Positions 1-10,764 of a DNA stretch of 64,000 nucleotides are shown here, piece by piece. Where the stretch lies: positions 5,270,001-5,334,000 of the forward strand of contig JAJUBI010000001.1 in NCBI GenBank assembly GCA_022419385.1. The letters are read 5' to 3'. The notes beneath the pieces were generated by a model. The model saw nothing but the letters and a program-made list of their open reading frames with translations, made no database searches and was not told the origin of the DNA. Both the position numbers and the translations under genes were made by a program. The first letter of the stretch is position 1, and each line of letters begins with the position of its first letter. The DNA comes from Paraconiothyrium sp. Pb-2020. Its lineage: Eukaryota; Ascomycota; Dothideomycetes; Pleosporales; Didymosphaeriaceae.

Positions 1-1
1 A

Positions 2-688
2 GAAGCCAGGTTCCTCCGCGGCGTTCGCAAACAGGCTTCACTTGCACATTACGACGTCCACGAAGACATTTCCGAGATGGTCCTCCAATTCGGCTATCTC
101 GCACTCTTCAGCCCGGTGTGGCCGCTCATTCCGATCGGCTTCTTCATCAACAACTGGTTCGAGCTTCGCGCCGATATCATCAAGATCACCATCGAGCACC
201 AGCGCCCGGCACCAATTCGAAACGACGGTATCGGGCCTTGGGTGGCAAGTTTAGAGGCTTTGACTTGGTTTGGGAGCCTTACATCTGCGGCAATTGTGCA
301 TCTCTTCGGTTTTCGCAATTCTACTGTCTACGGCTTGAATACGTGGTGGACTTTGCCCATCACAATCTTCGCTTCGGAGCACATCTTCCTTGGATTCAGG
401 GCTGGGGTACGGTGGGCCCTTCACGCGATTGGCTCGGAGCATATACGCAAAGAAAGGGCTGAGCTGTATGCAGAGCGGAAGAGGCACTTGGACGAACTGG
501 AGGCTAGTTCGGCAAAGAGAGGCCATCTAGACGTCGTGGAAAGAGAACGCAGGAAGAGTGTCAGAATGACGGCCGCTGATGTCTTCTGGACGAGGCAAGT
601 GGAGGAAGGCGCGAGCATGAGAGCAGGTGCGGGCTTGATCCGCGCAATGAAGGGGACAGATTTCGACGAGCCCTGGAAGGAGGAATGA
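2..688 (+). CDS. Anoctamin/Ist2-like membrane protein, C-terminal part
   Basis: The frame is already open at the window edge, so this is only the last 228 residues of a larger gene. The first visible residues include YDVHEDISEMVLQFGY, followed by a hydrophobic stretch (LALFSPVWPLIPIGFFINNW) and WFELRADIIKI. This matches the conserved C-terminal part of the anoctamin/TMEM16 fold as found in fungal Ist2-type proteins. Further hydrophobic segments follow (about residues 70-95 and 105-125 of the visible part). A charged tail rich in Arg, Glu and Lys then runs to the stop. Family members are lipid scramblases, or ER-plasma membrane tethers in yeast Ist2. The cortical ER role here is inferred from the family. 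No intron is needed in the visible part. Confidence 0.8.
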   Translation, partial: EARFLRGVRKQASLAHYDVHEDISEMVLQFGYLALFSPVWPLIPIGFFINNWFELRADIIKITIEHQRPAPIRNDGIGPWVASLEALTWFGSLTSAAIVHLFGFRNSTVYGLNTWWTLPITIFASEHIFLGFRAGVRWALHAIGSEHIRKERAELYAERKRHLDELEASSAKRGHLDVVERERRKSVRMTAADVFWTRQVEEGASMRAGAGLIRAMKGTDFDEPWKEE

Positions 689-781
689 TAGATGAGAATA
701 CAACCAATGAAGAGACCCGGACTACACGATTCACAAGAAGTATGTACAGTTGGCCTAGTATTTACAAACATCCTTCTAACC

Positions 782-1833
782 CTAAGCCGCATTAATAGCA
801 GCCAACACGGTGTTGTACGCCGTCTTCGCTTTGTACGACGAGTCGAACAGCAGCGGATTACCCGATGGCCTCCAAGAGTCGCTATCCCTAACACCCCACA
901 CTGTGATACCGACACAGTTCGTCTGCTTCATGCACGCGTTGACAACATTCGTCCAATCCGCCTGCTGTGCATTCTGGATGTCGACCTCTGTCATGGCACA
1001 CTCAGATGCAGCGCCGCACAATGCTGCCATAGCAGCTGGCGCATTCGCACCCTGGCCCGCAGTCAAGTGTCCCTGCGATCCTATACCGTCGATTGGAATA
1101 CCTGCAGCAATCCACTTCTTCACATTACGCACCATACCCTGCGTCTTCGCGTTGCTTGCAGAATCCAAGTTGTAATCATTGATGTACAGCTTCGCACCTG
1201 GGTCCGCGGCACGCGCTGTCTCGAACGCAATGCGGACAAAGTCTTCACCCAAGACGTTATAGAACACAGACGAGCGGAAGGAGCCGTCCTCGTTGAACAT
1301 CTCGTTGATGACGTCCCAGGCGTAGATCTTGCCCTTGTAGCGACCAAGAAGCGTATTGATGTGGTTTTGCATAACGGAGGTTAAGGTAGCTTTATCTTTA
1401 ATGGAGGAAACCCAGGACGGAAGCTGCGAGTGCCAGACGGTGGTATGACCACGGATGAGCTTGTTGTTGTCGGTGGCGAACTTGACGGTTTGATCGGCGT
1501 TGCCGAAGTTGAAGGTGCCCTTGGAGGACTCGGTCGCGTCCCATTTCATGCTGTGATAGTGTCAGTGTTGGTTCGATTGCAGTTTGGACGGTGATCGCAC
1601 CTGTTCTCAGGCGTGACCTGGCCAAAGTTCGCCTTGATAATGGCGGAGTTGGAACCGGCGTTCAGGCGGCCGGGGTCTGTGCAGGTACCGAAGTACTTCT
1701 TTCCCTTAGCAACCATAGCATCGGAGATGCTTTGGGCAGCCTGGCGCTCGTCGAATACGGGCTCTGGGTCTGCTACGGGGAAGGCAGAGACCAGAGCGCT
1801 GGCGGAGAGAAGTGGGATAAGTGAGAACTTCAT
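782..1833 (-). CDS. GH10 endo-1,4-beta-xylanase, secreted
   Basis: Two exons, 1601-1833 and 782-1550, are joined across a 50-bp intron (gtgcga...cacag) and give 333 residues. The N-terminus (MKFSLIPLLSASALVSAFPVA) is a signal peptide followed by a short propeptide. The mature part is a single GH10 barrel without a carbohydrate-binding module. The acid/base Glu lies in WDVINEMF (about residue 161) and the nucleophile Glu in MTEVDIQ (about residue 266). The substrate-binding WHSQLPSW stretch is intact. The enzyme cleaves internal beta-1,4 bonds of xylan outside the cell. The length is normal for a catalytic-domain-only GH10 enzyme. A TATA-like element and a distant GGCTAAA motif lie upstream. 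Confidence 0.95.
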
Positions 1834-1889
1834 GATCGCTGATTGATGATCGGCTTGGTTGCGGAAGCAAAGCGCTACGTCCTTTGCTC

Positions 1890-1895
1890 TTTATA
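1890..1895 (-). promoter_or_regulatory. Candidate TATA box of the GH10 xylanase
   Basis: On the minus strand this reads TATAAA, about 57 bases upstream of the xylanase start codon. The spacing suits a short 5' leader. It is a sequence match only. Confidence 0.4.
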
Positions 1896-2204
1896 CGACT
1901 TGTTGATCTGAATACGAGAGGGTTCCCAGCCGCTACACGACCTTGTACTCAAAAAAGCCATTGATCCCCACACGGATTTTGCTCGGTCTTGGTGGAATGT
2001 GGAGGTTGTGACGCCCTAGAGACAGATTTGATTAAGTCCCATGGAGTATGCTGTCGGCCACCAGTACCCGGTGCCGGCATCAATATCGCAAGCGTGGCCT
2101 GTGCGACCGAAGTACTGGGATAGAAGCTTTGGTGTTCCCAAATGCGGCCTCTCTACGGTTGATGAGGCTCTGGGCGTTCTCCGATATATGAAATTACCTT
2201 ATCA

Positions 2205-2211
2205 GGCTAAA
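2205..2211 (+). promoter_or_regulatory. Candidate XlnR-type site GGCTAAA
   Basis: GGCTAAA is the consensus reported for the xylanase activator XlnR/Xyr1 in Aspergillus. It sits about 370 bases upstream of the xylanase start. A 7-bp match can occur by chance, so this is only a candidate. Confidence 0.25.
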
Positions 2212-3754
2212 ATCATATCGAGGCAGTCCCAGTCAGGTGAGCGATCATGCCCTTTCGAGCTCATATTGCCCAGTCAGTTTGTTTGCTTCAGTATGGAGAA
2301 ATGTAGAGATAATTCACGTCTGGTTACGCAATTCGTGGAAAAACCCAGAGCGCAATTTGCTGCGTACCCGCATTCGCCAAGTAGTGTATCGTGGAGAGAT
2401 CGGAAAGCATTTGCTATTGGAAGTTTGTGAATAGATCGACAGCTGTGTGGGAAAAGGAGCATTAAACTTCGAGTAAGATGCGGTGCGTATGCGGCCTCAA
2501 GGACCAGTCCTGACATATGGTGAAGTATGCAATTGACGAGAAAGTGTATTCTCGGCTAACCCTGCATGTGTTTAAGAAAAGATACCCAACGGTTTGATAT
2601 TTGGCGCGCACTAGACAGTAGCTGGACAATGATGGCCTAATTTGAGAAGCCAGGACCGTAAATTTACTCGATTCCTTGACATCTGCACCTGCCTGTAGAA
2701 CATTCATACTCGTTGTAATAAAAGCTTCCACTACGTCAGACTCGCGTTCTGAACAACCCTCAAGCGCGATGGCATCGAGTTCCAGTCCCTTATTCTCCAC
2801 TGTCTTTGTCGTTGACCCGCCAACCAATCCGGATCCTTCTATGATCCGGGGTTTTCGTTCCATTCAAGTAACCTCCCACTGGTACTGATTGTAGGGAACC
2901 CTTTGTGCCTGTGATGATTCGCCGTGTAGGCCAACTTTAGGCGACGGGCGTTCAGGACGGACTGGGCATTGGCACGTACGCCTTCTCGAGTTGCGCAGCC
3001 TTGGAGCTTCTCCTGAGTGGTGTAGGTCAGAGTCGTGGAGAGGCTGGAAGATAATTCGCATGTGGTAGAGGCCGCAGAGATTTTAGGGCGGAAAGGGACG
3101 GACTGATCTCGAGGTTGCTGGTCGGCAGTCACGACTTGATCTTCCTGAGTAGAATTTCCCGAGAGGAGAACACAATTTTGGGTTGATGGCATCGTCACGG
3201 GACTCGTGTGGCCCGTTTCATTTGATCTGACCAGTATTTCAGCGGACTTGATCCTACAAAACAGTGGTTTCGTTTGGCTTATTCAAATGCACATGTGGAA
3301 TTCTTACCGGGTTTCAATTGGTTCGTTCAGGTCTGCAGGTGACCTGGACGAGTCGGCAAGATTCCAGTTGCAAGTGTACCGAGTCTCTTGATGTAAATGT
3401 GTCCAGCATCGCCATTGGGTGGCATTCCGCCGCATACGCTGGCGAGTTGGCCGACCCATGGTGTGTATATTTGGAAGTATGGTGTAAATAAACGAACGTT
3501 AATCTGCTGATGGTAAGACTGGTATCGAGTGAATGCTGGTGTGGATGAAGGAAACAGGATGTAAACTTGCGGCCGAAAAGACAGCGTCACTGTTGCGTTG
3601 AAGAAGGTGCCATTGGCGGATACCTGTGCTACCATTTGAGCCAAGTAATGACCAGTGCCTTGCTACCAAGAGCAGGCACGACGCTTACACTAATATACAG
3701 GGGTATGCATGGCGTCGAAACCACCAAGTAACAGTGCGTGAAGTCAAAGTTCTC

Positions 3755-4838
3755 CTACGTGCTGTCAAACTCCGGGCTGTCACCGAAACATCCGGTGAGA
3801 ACAGCTTCAGGGTAGCGAGCACCTTTCGCCCCGCCGATCGCGTCCAAGCCTGACCTGACTCGCTTCTCGTCCTCTTCAGTGAAGTTCACGTTGACTGCGC
3901 CTGCGTTCTCAATCAAGTACTTGACACGTTTCGTACCCGGAATTGGAATGAAATCTAAATCTCGTGTCAGTTTTTGTAGTTCCTAGTCTATGAGTTCACT
4001 CACCATCCCCCTGCGCGAGAACCCAGGCCAAAGCAATTTGGCCGGTCGTGGCTCCCTTTTCTTTCGCGATATCCTCAAAGATTTGGACCAACTTCAGGTT
4101 GGACGGGAAGTTTTCCTCTGAGAATCTCGGATGCATACGAGCTCGAGGATCGTTGGGTGCGAGATCGGCTCTACTCTTTATCGCTCCAGACAGGAAACCA
4201 CGACCCAAAGGCGAGTACGGTACGATCGCGACACCAAGCTTCCGTGCCACATCCTTGAAACCGGTGTCCTCGATCTCCATTGCGAACGGCGAGAACTCCA
4301 TTTGCACAGCGTCGATCTTGACTACCTTGGATGCACGCTCCAACGTTCGTGAAGAGCATTCTGATAGCCCAATGTGACGAATCTTGCCTTGCTCTTTCAG
4401 CTCCTTGAGCACTTCAACAGTCTTCTCAATCGGTGTCTTAGGGTCGATCCTGTGCACATAGTACAAGTCGATGTGGTCTGTTCCCAAGGCCTTCAAACTC
4501 TTCTCGATGGCCTCGCGCACGTATTCTGGCTTTCCATTAATTTGCACATCTCCGAGAGTATCACCATGTCTGCAGCCAAACTTCGTGGCAAGGAAGATCT
4601 CGTTGCGGCGGCCTGTCTTGCTGAACCATTCACCGAGCAGCTCCTCGTTGTCGAAGTAAAAGTCGCTGGTGTCCCAGAAGGTGATGCCCATGTCGGCTGC
4701 AGTGGTGAGGGTGTTGTAAATCTCTTCTTCATTGCGCTGTTCGCCTGTCACAGCTGATGTGGACATGCCCATGCAACCAAGACCGATAGCAGAGACGTGC
4801 GTGCCGCCGATTTTGCGTTGGGGGAATGAGGCGGGCAT
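3755..4838 (-). CDS. Aldo-keto reductase (YakC/AKR13-like)
   Basis: Exons 4004-4838 and 3755-3954 flank a 49-bp intron (gtgagt...tttag) and encode 344 residues. The catalytic tetrad is complete: Asp56 and Tyr61 in FWDTSDFY, Lys86 in LATKFGC and His129 in YYVHRID. The NADP-binding end IPIPGTKR lies just after the intron, as expected for the family. It resembles fungal and yeast YakC-type reductases that act on aldehydes. The natural substrate cannot be read from sequence. The protein is cytosolic, as no signal or membrane segment is seen. It is not closely related to the second aldo-keto reductase at 9.4 kb. Confidence 0.9.
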
Positions 4839-5870
4839 TGTGAAGATATTGAAAGACTAATCCGAACAATACGTGCAGTTGATGGAAAGATTTATTGAGA
4901 GTGAGAGTAAAAGCTGGTGTATTACGAGTAGTAGGGGATGGTGTGATGCGATGTCGGTCTTCCTGGATTGACCTAGAAACATATATACACAACCTCAACC
5001 ATGGAAGAGCCTCAATGATCCAACCCCCACTAAGGAGTTAGGACATTACACGCTCAGAATCCGCTCTCTCGTCCGGATCCTGTAAATCCTAACAGCGTGA
5101 TTGCACATCGCGATGTAGAACCTGAAGTATTTCAGCGCAAAATGCTTCCTCATTCGGTTAGCATGGTGAGGCTTAGATAGATCCAGCGCGCTACACCATA
5201 AGAGATGATGGTTAGGGCGGTCGAAACAGTGCGCTCGGCACGGGCGTACGCACGGCGCATGAATTTTTGGGGAGGTTACTAAGTCCTAATTCCGGATCCT
5301 AAGATATCGCCTCCCTATGGAGCCTACGCTCGTTCGGAACTTATTGTTGGAGAAGCACCGATACGCGTCGCACTATACCTCATTAGGTAATTATACGAGG
5401 TACGAGACGCGATATTGCTGCCAGGACCAGGACCAGCATCGTAAGACTGGAGAGCCTTTTACATTCGAGGCCATCATTTTTTGAGCCTACAACCCGAAAG
5501 CGAGCCAAACAAGGCTTAAGTTGGCCCATATATGGTCCGCATTCCACAGCAGAGGTCGATCTGTACTATAGCTTGTCAACACCTTAGTCAGCCGGGTTTG
5601 CACTTGGAAGGGACCAGATCACAAGAACAGTCAGTTGATCTTATTTCATTTGCTGTCGTGACGACTCCTCAAGCTCGGTTTTATCGAATTCTCAATGCCA
5701 AAGAAAACCAATCTATAGAACGCCATGCCCTTATCGTCGAGAATTCCCAGAAGCACCACATATATACAGACAAGTTGTTCGAAGCCATGCAAATGAAGAC
5801 TAGGATCCCCTTCGGGCACCAGTGAACTAAGAGACCGACATCGGGGACATCTAGGCATCTTGAATGTCCC
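4839..5870. other. Intergenic region with an imperfect inverted repeat
   Basis: This stretch holds the reductase promoter and the 3' flank of the secreted protein gene. I see no coding frame with family support. The one structured element is the hairpin listed at 5364-5411. Confidence 0.6.
5364..5411. repeat. Imperfect inverted repeat (hairpin)
   Basis: The left arm is cgcgtcgcactatacctc (5364-5381) and the right arm gaggtacgagacgcg (5397-5411). Pairing is strong at both arm ends (cgcgtc/gacgcg and tacctc/gaggta), with a few unpaired bases between. The 15-base loop is AT-rich. No target duplication was found, so I do not call it a transposon. Confidence 0.5.
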
Positions 5871-6491
5871 TCAGACACGCTGTTTGCCAGCTCCCGTAGG
5901 CCGGGGTGTGACACTAGATGTCGATTCGAAGTTGGGCGGTAGCTTCGAGAACTTTTGCTCCTGGATGTCAGTGCCAGGGGCACCTGAAGGGACACCCGAA
6001 GGTGGTGGTCCAGAAGGACGCGCACCCGATGGTTTTGGTAGTGGGCTCCCGCCCGGTGGTGGAATGGGCGAAGAAGCAGAGACTTGACGACGTGCGATTC
6101 CAGTAGCTCTCCTCGTCGCACTGGGCGCATTGCTTGGAGGAGGCGGAATAATCGCTCCAGTAGGGGACGGCCCGGAGAGCGGAGGACCAACGCTAGTCTT
6201 GACTTGCGGAGCAGGGCTTTGCTGTGCTTCTCTCTTGCTACCAAGAAGTGAAAGCGGTGGTAGTGAATCGGATGGTGCTATCGAGGGAGCACCTGTGTGA
6301 CCGCTGGGAACAGCTCCGGTAGGAGCAGCGACTCCGGATCGGACTGGACGACCTGAGCCTTTGGCAATCCCACTTCCTCTTGAGGCCGCGCTAGTTGAGG
6401 CACCACCACCACCCTTTGTAGATGCGAGGGACTGGGACGAGGCAAAGCCAGCGATGGCCAGCACATATGTGATGTAAGTAAAGTTGACCAT
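5871..6491 (-). CDS. Small secreted Pro/Ser/Gly-rich protein
   Basis: A single exon encodes 206 residues, starting with a clear signal peptide (MVNFTYITYVLAIAGFASSQ). The rest is low-complexity sequence rich in Pro, Ser, Gly and Ala. Runs such as GGGGAST, PPPPSNAPS, PPPGGSPLPKPSG and PPPSGVPSGAPG give a loose proline-rich repeat character. There are no cysteines in the mature part and no recognisable enzyme domain. It is probably secreted and may be wall-associated. I cannot assign a function. The start is set by the signal peptide. Confidence 0.7.
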   Translation of the reverse strand: MVNFTYITYVLAIAGFASSQSLASTKGGGGASTSAASRGSGIAKGSGRPVRSGVAAPTGAVPSGHTGAPSIAPSDSLPPLSLLGSKREAQQSPAPQVKTSVGPPLSGPSPTGAIIPPPPSNAPSATRRATGIARRQVSASSPIPPPGGSPLPKPSGARPSGPPPSGVPSGAPGTDIQEQKFSKLPPNFESTSSVTPRPTGAGKQRV

Positions 6492-7355
6492 GGTGTAGGT
6501 TTCGGTGTATAAATTCCACAGAGTGATCGTGTGAAATGAAGGTGTCGGCCCAGTGGCTTCAAATGTTAGCTTGTATGTTGTAGGAAAATCAAATGACTAA
6601 ACGATGGTGGTGCTGTGTGAGTGGCATCACAAACCATCTATATATCATAGCATTCATCAGAGCGACGACGAAGGTTCGCATAATCCCTCGATGAAAATTA
6701 CGTGGCGGGGAAAACTCCCAACACTGGTGCAACTGGGGCTGCGGACAGCAATCGCATGCGTGATGCCTGCGTGTGGTAGCGGACGCCTGCGCTGCTCAAA
6801 CTGCGTACGTAGGGCGGTTTCACCACTTCTTGACAGCCATCAACATTTGACAGAGATTCGATTGTCAGCCTGATTGGTGATGTTCAACAAGGCGAATTGG
6901 CTAAGCAGGGTGTTTCGTTTCCAAAGGCATGAATAAGCTCCACAGATTGCGCGGCGCGGTGGCCTGAGCGCGGTCGCGAGAACGTGGGTACGACCCCATC
7001 GGGTTGTCAATTCCATGTGGGCGCAGCTGCTCGAAAGCATGAATTCCGTTTCAGATATCAGCTGTTCATGTGAAGAAGTGTGATGAGCTGATGAGTCTGG
7101 TGTGTACCTGGCTCGTGAAAGTATCATGCGAGCATCGGGGCGGTCGAAGCACTAGGTGGTCGAGCGGAGCTCTCAGCTTTTATGGACGCATCTTACAGGC
7201 AAACACGAATGCTGATTCTTTATATGGCCTTTTAGAGGCACACTCAAAACGACAAACTGGATGTTGAAGACGAAGGAAGGCAGGAGGTGACGCGTTGTAT
7301 TTAGTCAGATGTTAGTCAGCTAGCGCGTTTTGTCTTGTCGCATTGCTCCTCCACT
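6492..7355. other. Intergenic region
   Basis: It carries the promoter of the small secreted protein and the 3' flank of the UNC93-like gene. A short direct repeat of agtcag/tagtcag is present near 7300-7320. I see no gene here. Confidence 0.6.
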
Positions 7356-8921
7356 TCACAGATTCCCTGCCCCAGCAGCCTCGCCTTTCGCAAAGGTTTT
7401 CTTGTCTTCCAAAGTTGGCACTCGCTCGATCGTGTTCTCTTCAGCAATCCCATCCGCCGCCTCTACAGGCACATGATCTCGCACAACAAGCCAAGTCGGG
7501 TACACCGCCAACCCCAAGAGAATTGTGTTGACAGCCAATGGCACCCTCCCACCTGTCCATTTCTTCGTGTTCAAGCCGAAAGACACTGCCTGTCCAAAGC
7601 TCTCTTGGCCTCTCAGAATCCCCGAGAAGCGGCTTAGCTCGGAGATATTGTCCGTCTTCGTCGCTAGCAGGTAATAGAGCCAGTTCTGCAACGACTGCCT
7701 TGCGAAATCCCAAAGAATGATCACAAAAAAGCCTTCAGTGAATCCGGAGTCCTCCCAATCCATTGCTGGCGGGTTCCTCGTGTATTTCTCCTGAATGACC
7801 CAGCCGTATATCCATGCGAGGATGTGCAGCGCGATGACGTAGTAAAAACCGAAGGTAATGCGCTGTTTAACAGAGAGTTTCTTATAGTCCAGGAACATAC
7901 TGATCAGCTGGGATGACAACAAAGTGCCGAAGTTGCCGACGAAGCCTATGAGAGCTCTGGCGCGGACACCGAAGTAGTACGTCTTAATGTGGTCAGCGAC
8001 GCTGGTCGAGTCGAGAAGAGAACTCCCAATACGATCACGTACCTTAAAATTTCCGGAGTACTGATTAAAGTACGCAGCGTAGAAGATCGGGAGCAACAAC
8101 AGGACATCTCTACGCTTGGAAGTGCGCCAGAGTGCTTTGACTTCGTCCTTGAACGACTTCTCCGCTCTAATGATAACCTTCGAACCGTCACTTCGCTGTA
8201 CCTTCTCCGGAGGACTGAGCGCAAGCGCGAGTGGACAGGCTATACACTGCAGAGCGATGAATACAAGATAGGCTTGGTATCCTACCTTGCCCTTCTTCTT
8301 CGCTGATGCGTCGTGGTTCAAAGCGAGCACGATAGCTCCACCCACCATTGGCCCACCAGTACGAAACCACAGCCAGATGTTCATATATTTTCCTCGTTTC
8401 CCAGGCTCAGGATAGCCAAGCGCAACGGTTCCCTCGGATACCCAGAACAGGCCAGCGCTAACACCACACGCAACTGCGCCCACAAGGACGAACCAGACAT
8501 TTCCATAGCGATTGTTGGTGTACAATCCCGCTACACACGGTTAACCTCTATCGTCTGTTTTCCACAGGACTAGCTCACCTGAATAAATCGGATATCCTAC
8601 AGCACCCAAGAAAAGCGTCCACGCCAGACCAATTCTGTTTGCGATTGGTGCGCCGAATAGACACAGGAAACCCATGATGCCGAAAATCAAAGCGTTAGCG
8701 GCGTTGACGAGGTAGGGATCAAGTGCGCCGGCTGCCCCAAGATCGTTCATTGCGTTCCATAGACCTGGCGCCAGGAAGCCTACCCCACCGATGACGAAGG
8801 CATTGAAGAAACTGGAGCGATACCATTTTCTCGGGACTGTATGTGTTGACGGTGCTTCTGAAGTTGGGAGCGACTCATCCTCAACGGAAGGACGTTTTAC
8901 GCCGGCCTCGGTGGCTGCCAT
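7356..8921 (-). CDS. UNC93-like MFS membrane protein
   Basis: Exons 8579-8921, 8043-8530 and 7356-7982 encode 485 residues. Intron 1 (8531-8578) has a normal gtgagc...gtag. Intron 2 (7983-8042) is 60 bp, has no stop and keeps frame. I call it an intron because splicing restores the family run GNFK-TYYFGVRARAL, and because it has a GTACGT donor and a CTGAC branch site. The first exon holds two membrane spans (FFNAFVIGGVGFLAPGLWNA). About ten more follow. Fungal UNC93/DUF895 proteins are MFS-fold and largely uncharacterised. The first ATG (8921) is used; the frame upstream has only a GTG. Confidence 0.88.
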
Positions 8922-9413
8922 ATTGGACGCTGACTGCACAAACGCGTGGTCTATTACTTCTGCATGTTGCGCTCTGGACTTTATTTAATCACAGAAATTA
9001 CATTATCCACCATCGTGATTCAGAAGGCGATGTCGCAATCGCAGGGAAGTCGTGGTGTTGGCGTGCTGAGCCAATCATAGCCTCAGCTAGTACTGGAAAC
9101 TACTTAAATAGGCAGGTCGGTAATGACTCGCCTGCTCCAAAACGAAAGGTTTGCTGCACACTTTTCAAGTTGGAGGGAACGGGCTGGGCAAAGTTGCGTT
9201 GCCAAGCACATTGGCAGCGATGTTACCCGATATTCATTGGACAAGCATTTGCTGGGTATTCCATTGATTCTTCACGGCAAGGCTACATACAAAGGACTAA
9301 CACCTTTTGCAGGCGAGCTTTTGGCACAGGGCACTTGCTATAAAGGATTCCTCCTATGCCAGCTGCCGAAGCAGAGCAGGGAGCTATTTGAAGAACACAC
9401 TACCTTCCTTGAC
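8922..9413. other. Intergenic region
   Basis: Promoter of the UNC93-like gene and 3' flank of the glycerol dehydrogenase gene. I see no gene or strong motif. Confidence 0.6.
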
Positions 9414-10764
9414 TTAGATGATGTACTTGTTGGGGGCTTCCTGCTCCTCAGGCTCGTCAAAGATGTTGATGCTCCAGCGAGGCTTGTTCGCCGTGTAGGG
9501 AACGTTGTACCTCCTCCTTCCCTGGTGCTCGTCTGAGAACTTCTTGATGGCCTTCACGTCTTCATCATCTAGTTCAATCTCCTTGAAGTTCTCTGCAATA
9601 CGGGAAGCCGTCACCGACTTCGGGATGACGGAGTGTCCGCCGATCTGGCTCCATGCGAGGATGACCTGGGCAGGAGTAGCACCCTTCTTCTCAGCGATGG
9701 TCTTAATCTCAGGTCGAGTGATCAACAGAGGGATGTCAAAGAAGTTGTTTCCAAAGGCGGAGTAGGCGGTGATGTGGATGTTCTTCTCCTTGGCGTAGGC
9801 GATGAGCTCGTCGCTGGGTAGGATGGGGTGGCGCTCGATCTGGTTGACGGCGGGGACGAGACCGGTCTTGTCAACGAGCTCCTTGAGCGACTTGGCGGTG
9901 AAGTTGGACACACCCGTGGAACGCGCCTTGCTCTTGGGCAGCGCATGGACGGCCTTCCATGTTTCGCTGTTAGGGATGGAGTTGTCAATGTTGACTTCGT
10001 TGGGGTCAGAGGTCAGAGGGAAGAGGTCCGAGTGGGGGTCCTTTCCCGGGCCGAAGTTCACCGGCCAGTGGATGAGGTAGAGGTCCTAACGTGTGGTTAG
10101 CTATGATCCTGTAGCCATCTACAGCCATGGCCCCAAACAAACCAGGTACTCAAGCTCGAGCTCGGCGAGGGTGTCATCGAGGGCGGCCTCAACGTGCTTG
10201 GGATCGTGCTGAGTGTTCCAGAGCTTCGAGGTGATGAAGACGTCCTCACGCTTGATGCCGAACTCCTTGAAGGCGCGCTTGATACCTTGAGCAACTTCCT
10301 TCTGGTTCTCGTATCTGGTTGGTGGAAGATCTTGTCAGCTTAATTTCTCCGTACGAAAGAAGCCATAGCTCCCAAGCTACCCCACCACCCCACCGCGGGG
10401 CTTTCCCCTCCAGAGTCTGGATGTTTTGTGTTGTGATGAAGACATGGGATCGCGTGGAGGGGAGAGCATGACGGTAGATGGCTGGTCAACGTACATCTTT
10501 GCGAGATCCTGTCGACAATCAGTAATTAGCCATCGCCCAGATCATCGCCCGAAAGTACTCACCAGGTGGCGGTAGCCAATCTTCAAGGCCTCGTAAACAC
10601 CATTGCCAACCTCACCAGGACCGGCTTGCCATGTGCCATATCCCAATTGTCTGTAGGGAAGAGACTTCTCAGCAAACGCGCCCAAAAGGTGTAAGCATCC
10701 AAGACACGGTTACGTACGGGATCTTAGCACCAGTGTTCAGAGTGACGGTCTTGCCGGAAGACAT
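9414..10764 (-). CDS. Gcy1-like aldo-keto reductase (NADP glycerol dehydrogenase type)
   Basis: Five exons (10718-10764, 10563-10650, 10495-10508, 10143-10314, 9414-10085) give 330 residues. Exon 3 is only 14 bases long and encodes DLAKI across the next junction. The catalytic set is complete: Asp46 and Tyr51 in HLDLAKIY, Lys80 in FITSKLWN and His113 in YLIHWP. The C-terminal cofactor stretch SVIPKS is present. The family interconverts glycerol and dihydroxyacetone, or reduces aldehydes, with NADPH in the cytosol, often under osmotic stress. Three AGGGG stress-element cores lie upstream. All introns are GT-AG, and the long one (10315-10494, 180 bp) is unusual for this window. Confidence 0.92.

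Larger units (their letters stand above)
1834..3754. other. Intergenic region, xylanase promoter and unsupported ORFs
   Basis: The left part is the xylanase promoter. Between 2462 and 3198 two minus-strand reading frames abut (2462-2863 and 2839-3198). Their translations look partly protein-like (for example VVEAFITTSMNVLQ) but match no family I know. An in-frame stop separates one from its natural upstream extension. They may be a decayed gene or chance. I saw nothing else convincing up to the aldo-keto reductase stop. Confidence 0.4.

Noticed and set aside
3755..10764. The two aldo-keto reductases as a tandem duplication
   Set aside because: They share only the family tetrad. Lengths, intron positions and motifs differ, so they belong to different subfamilies.
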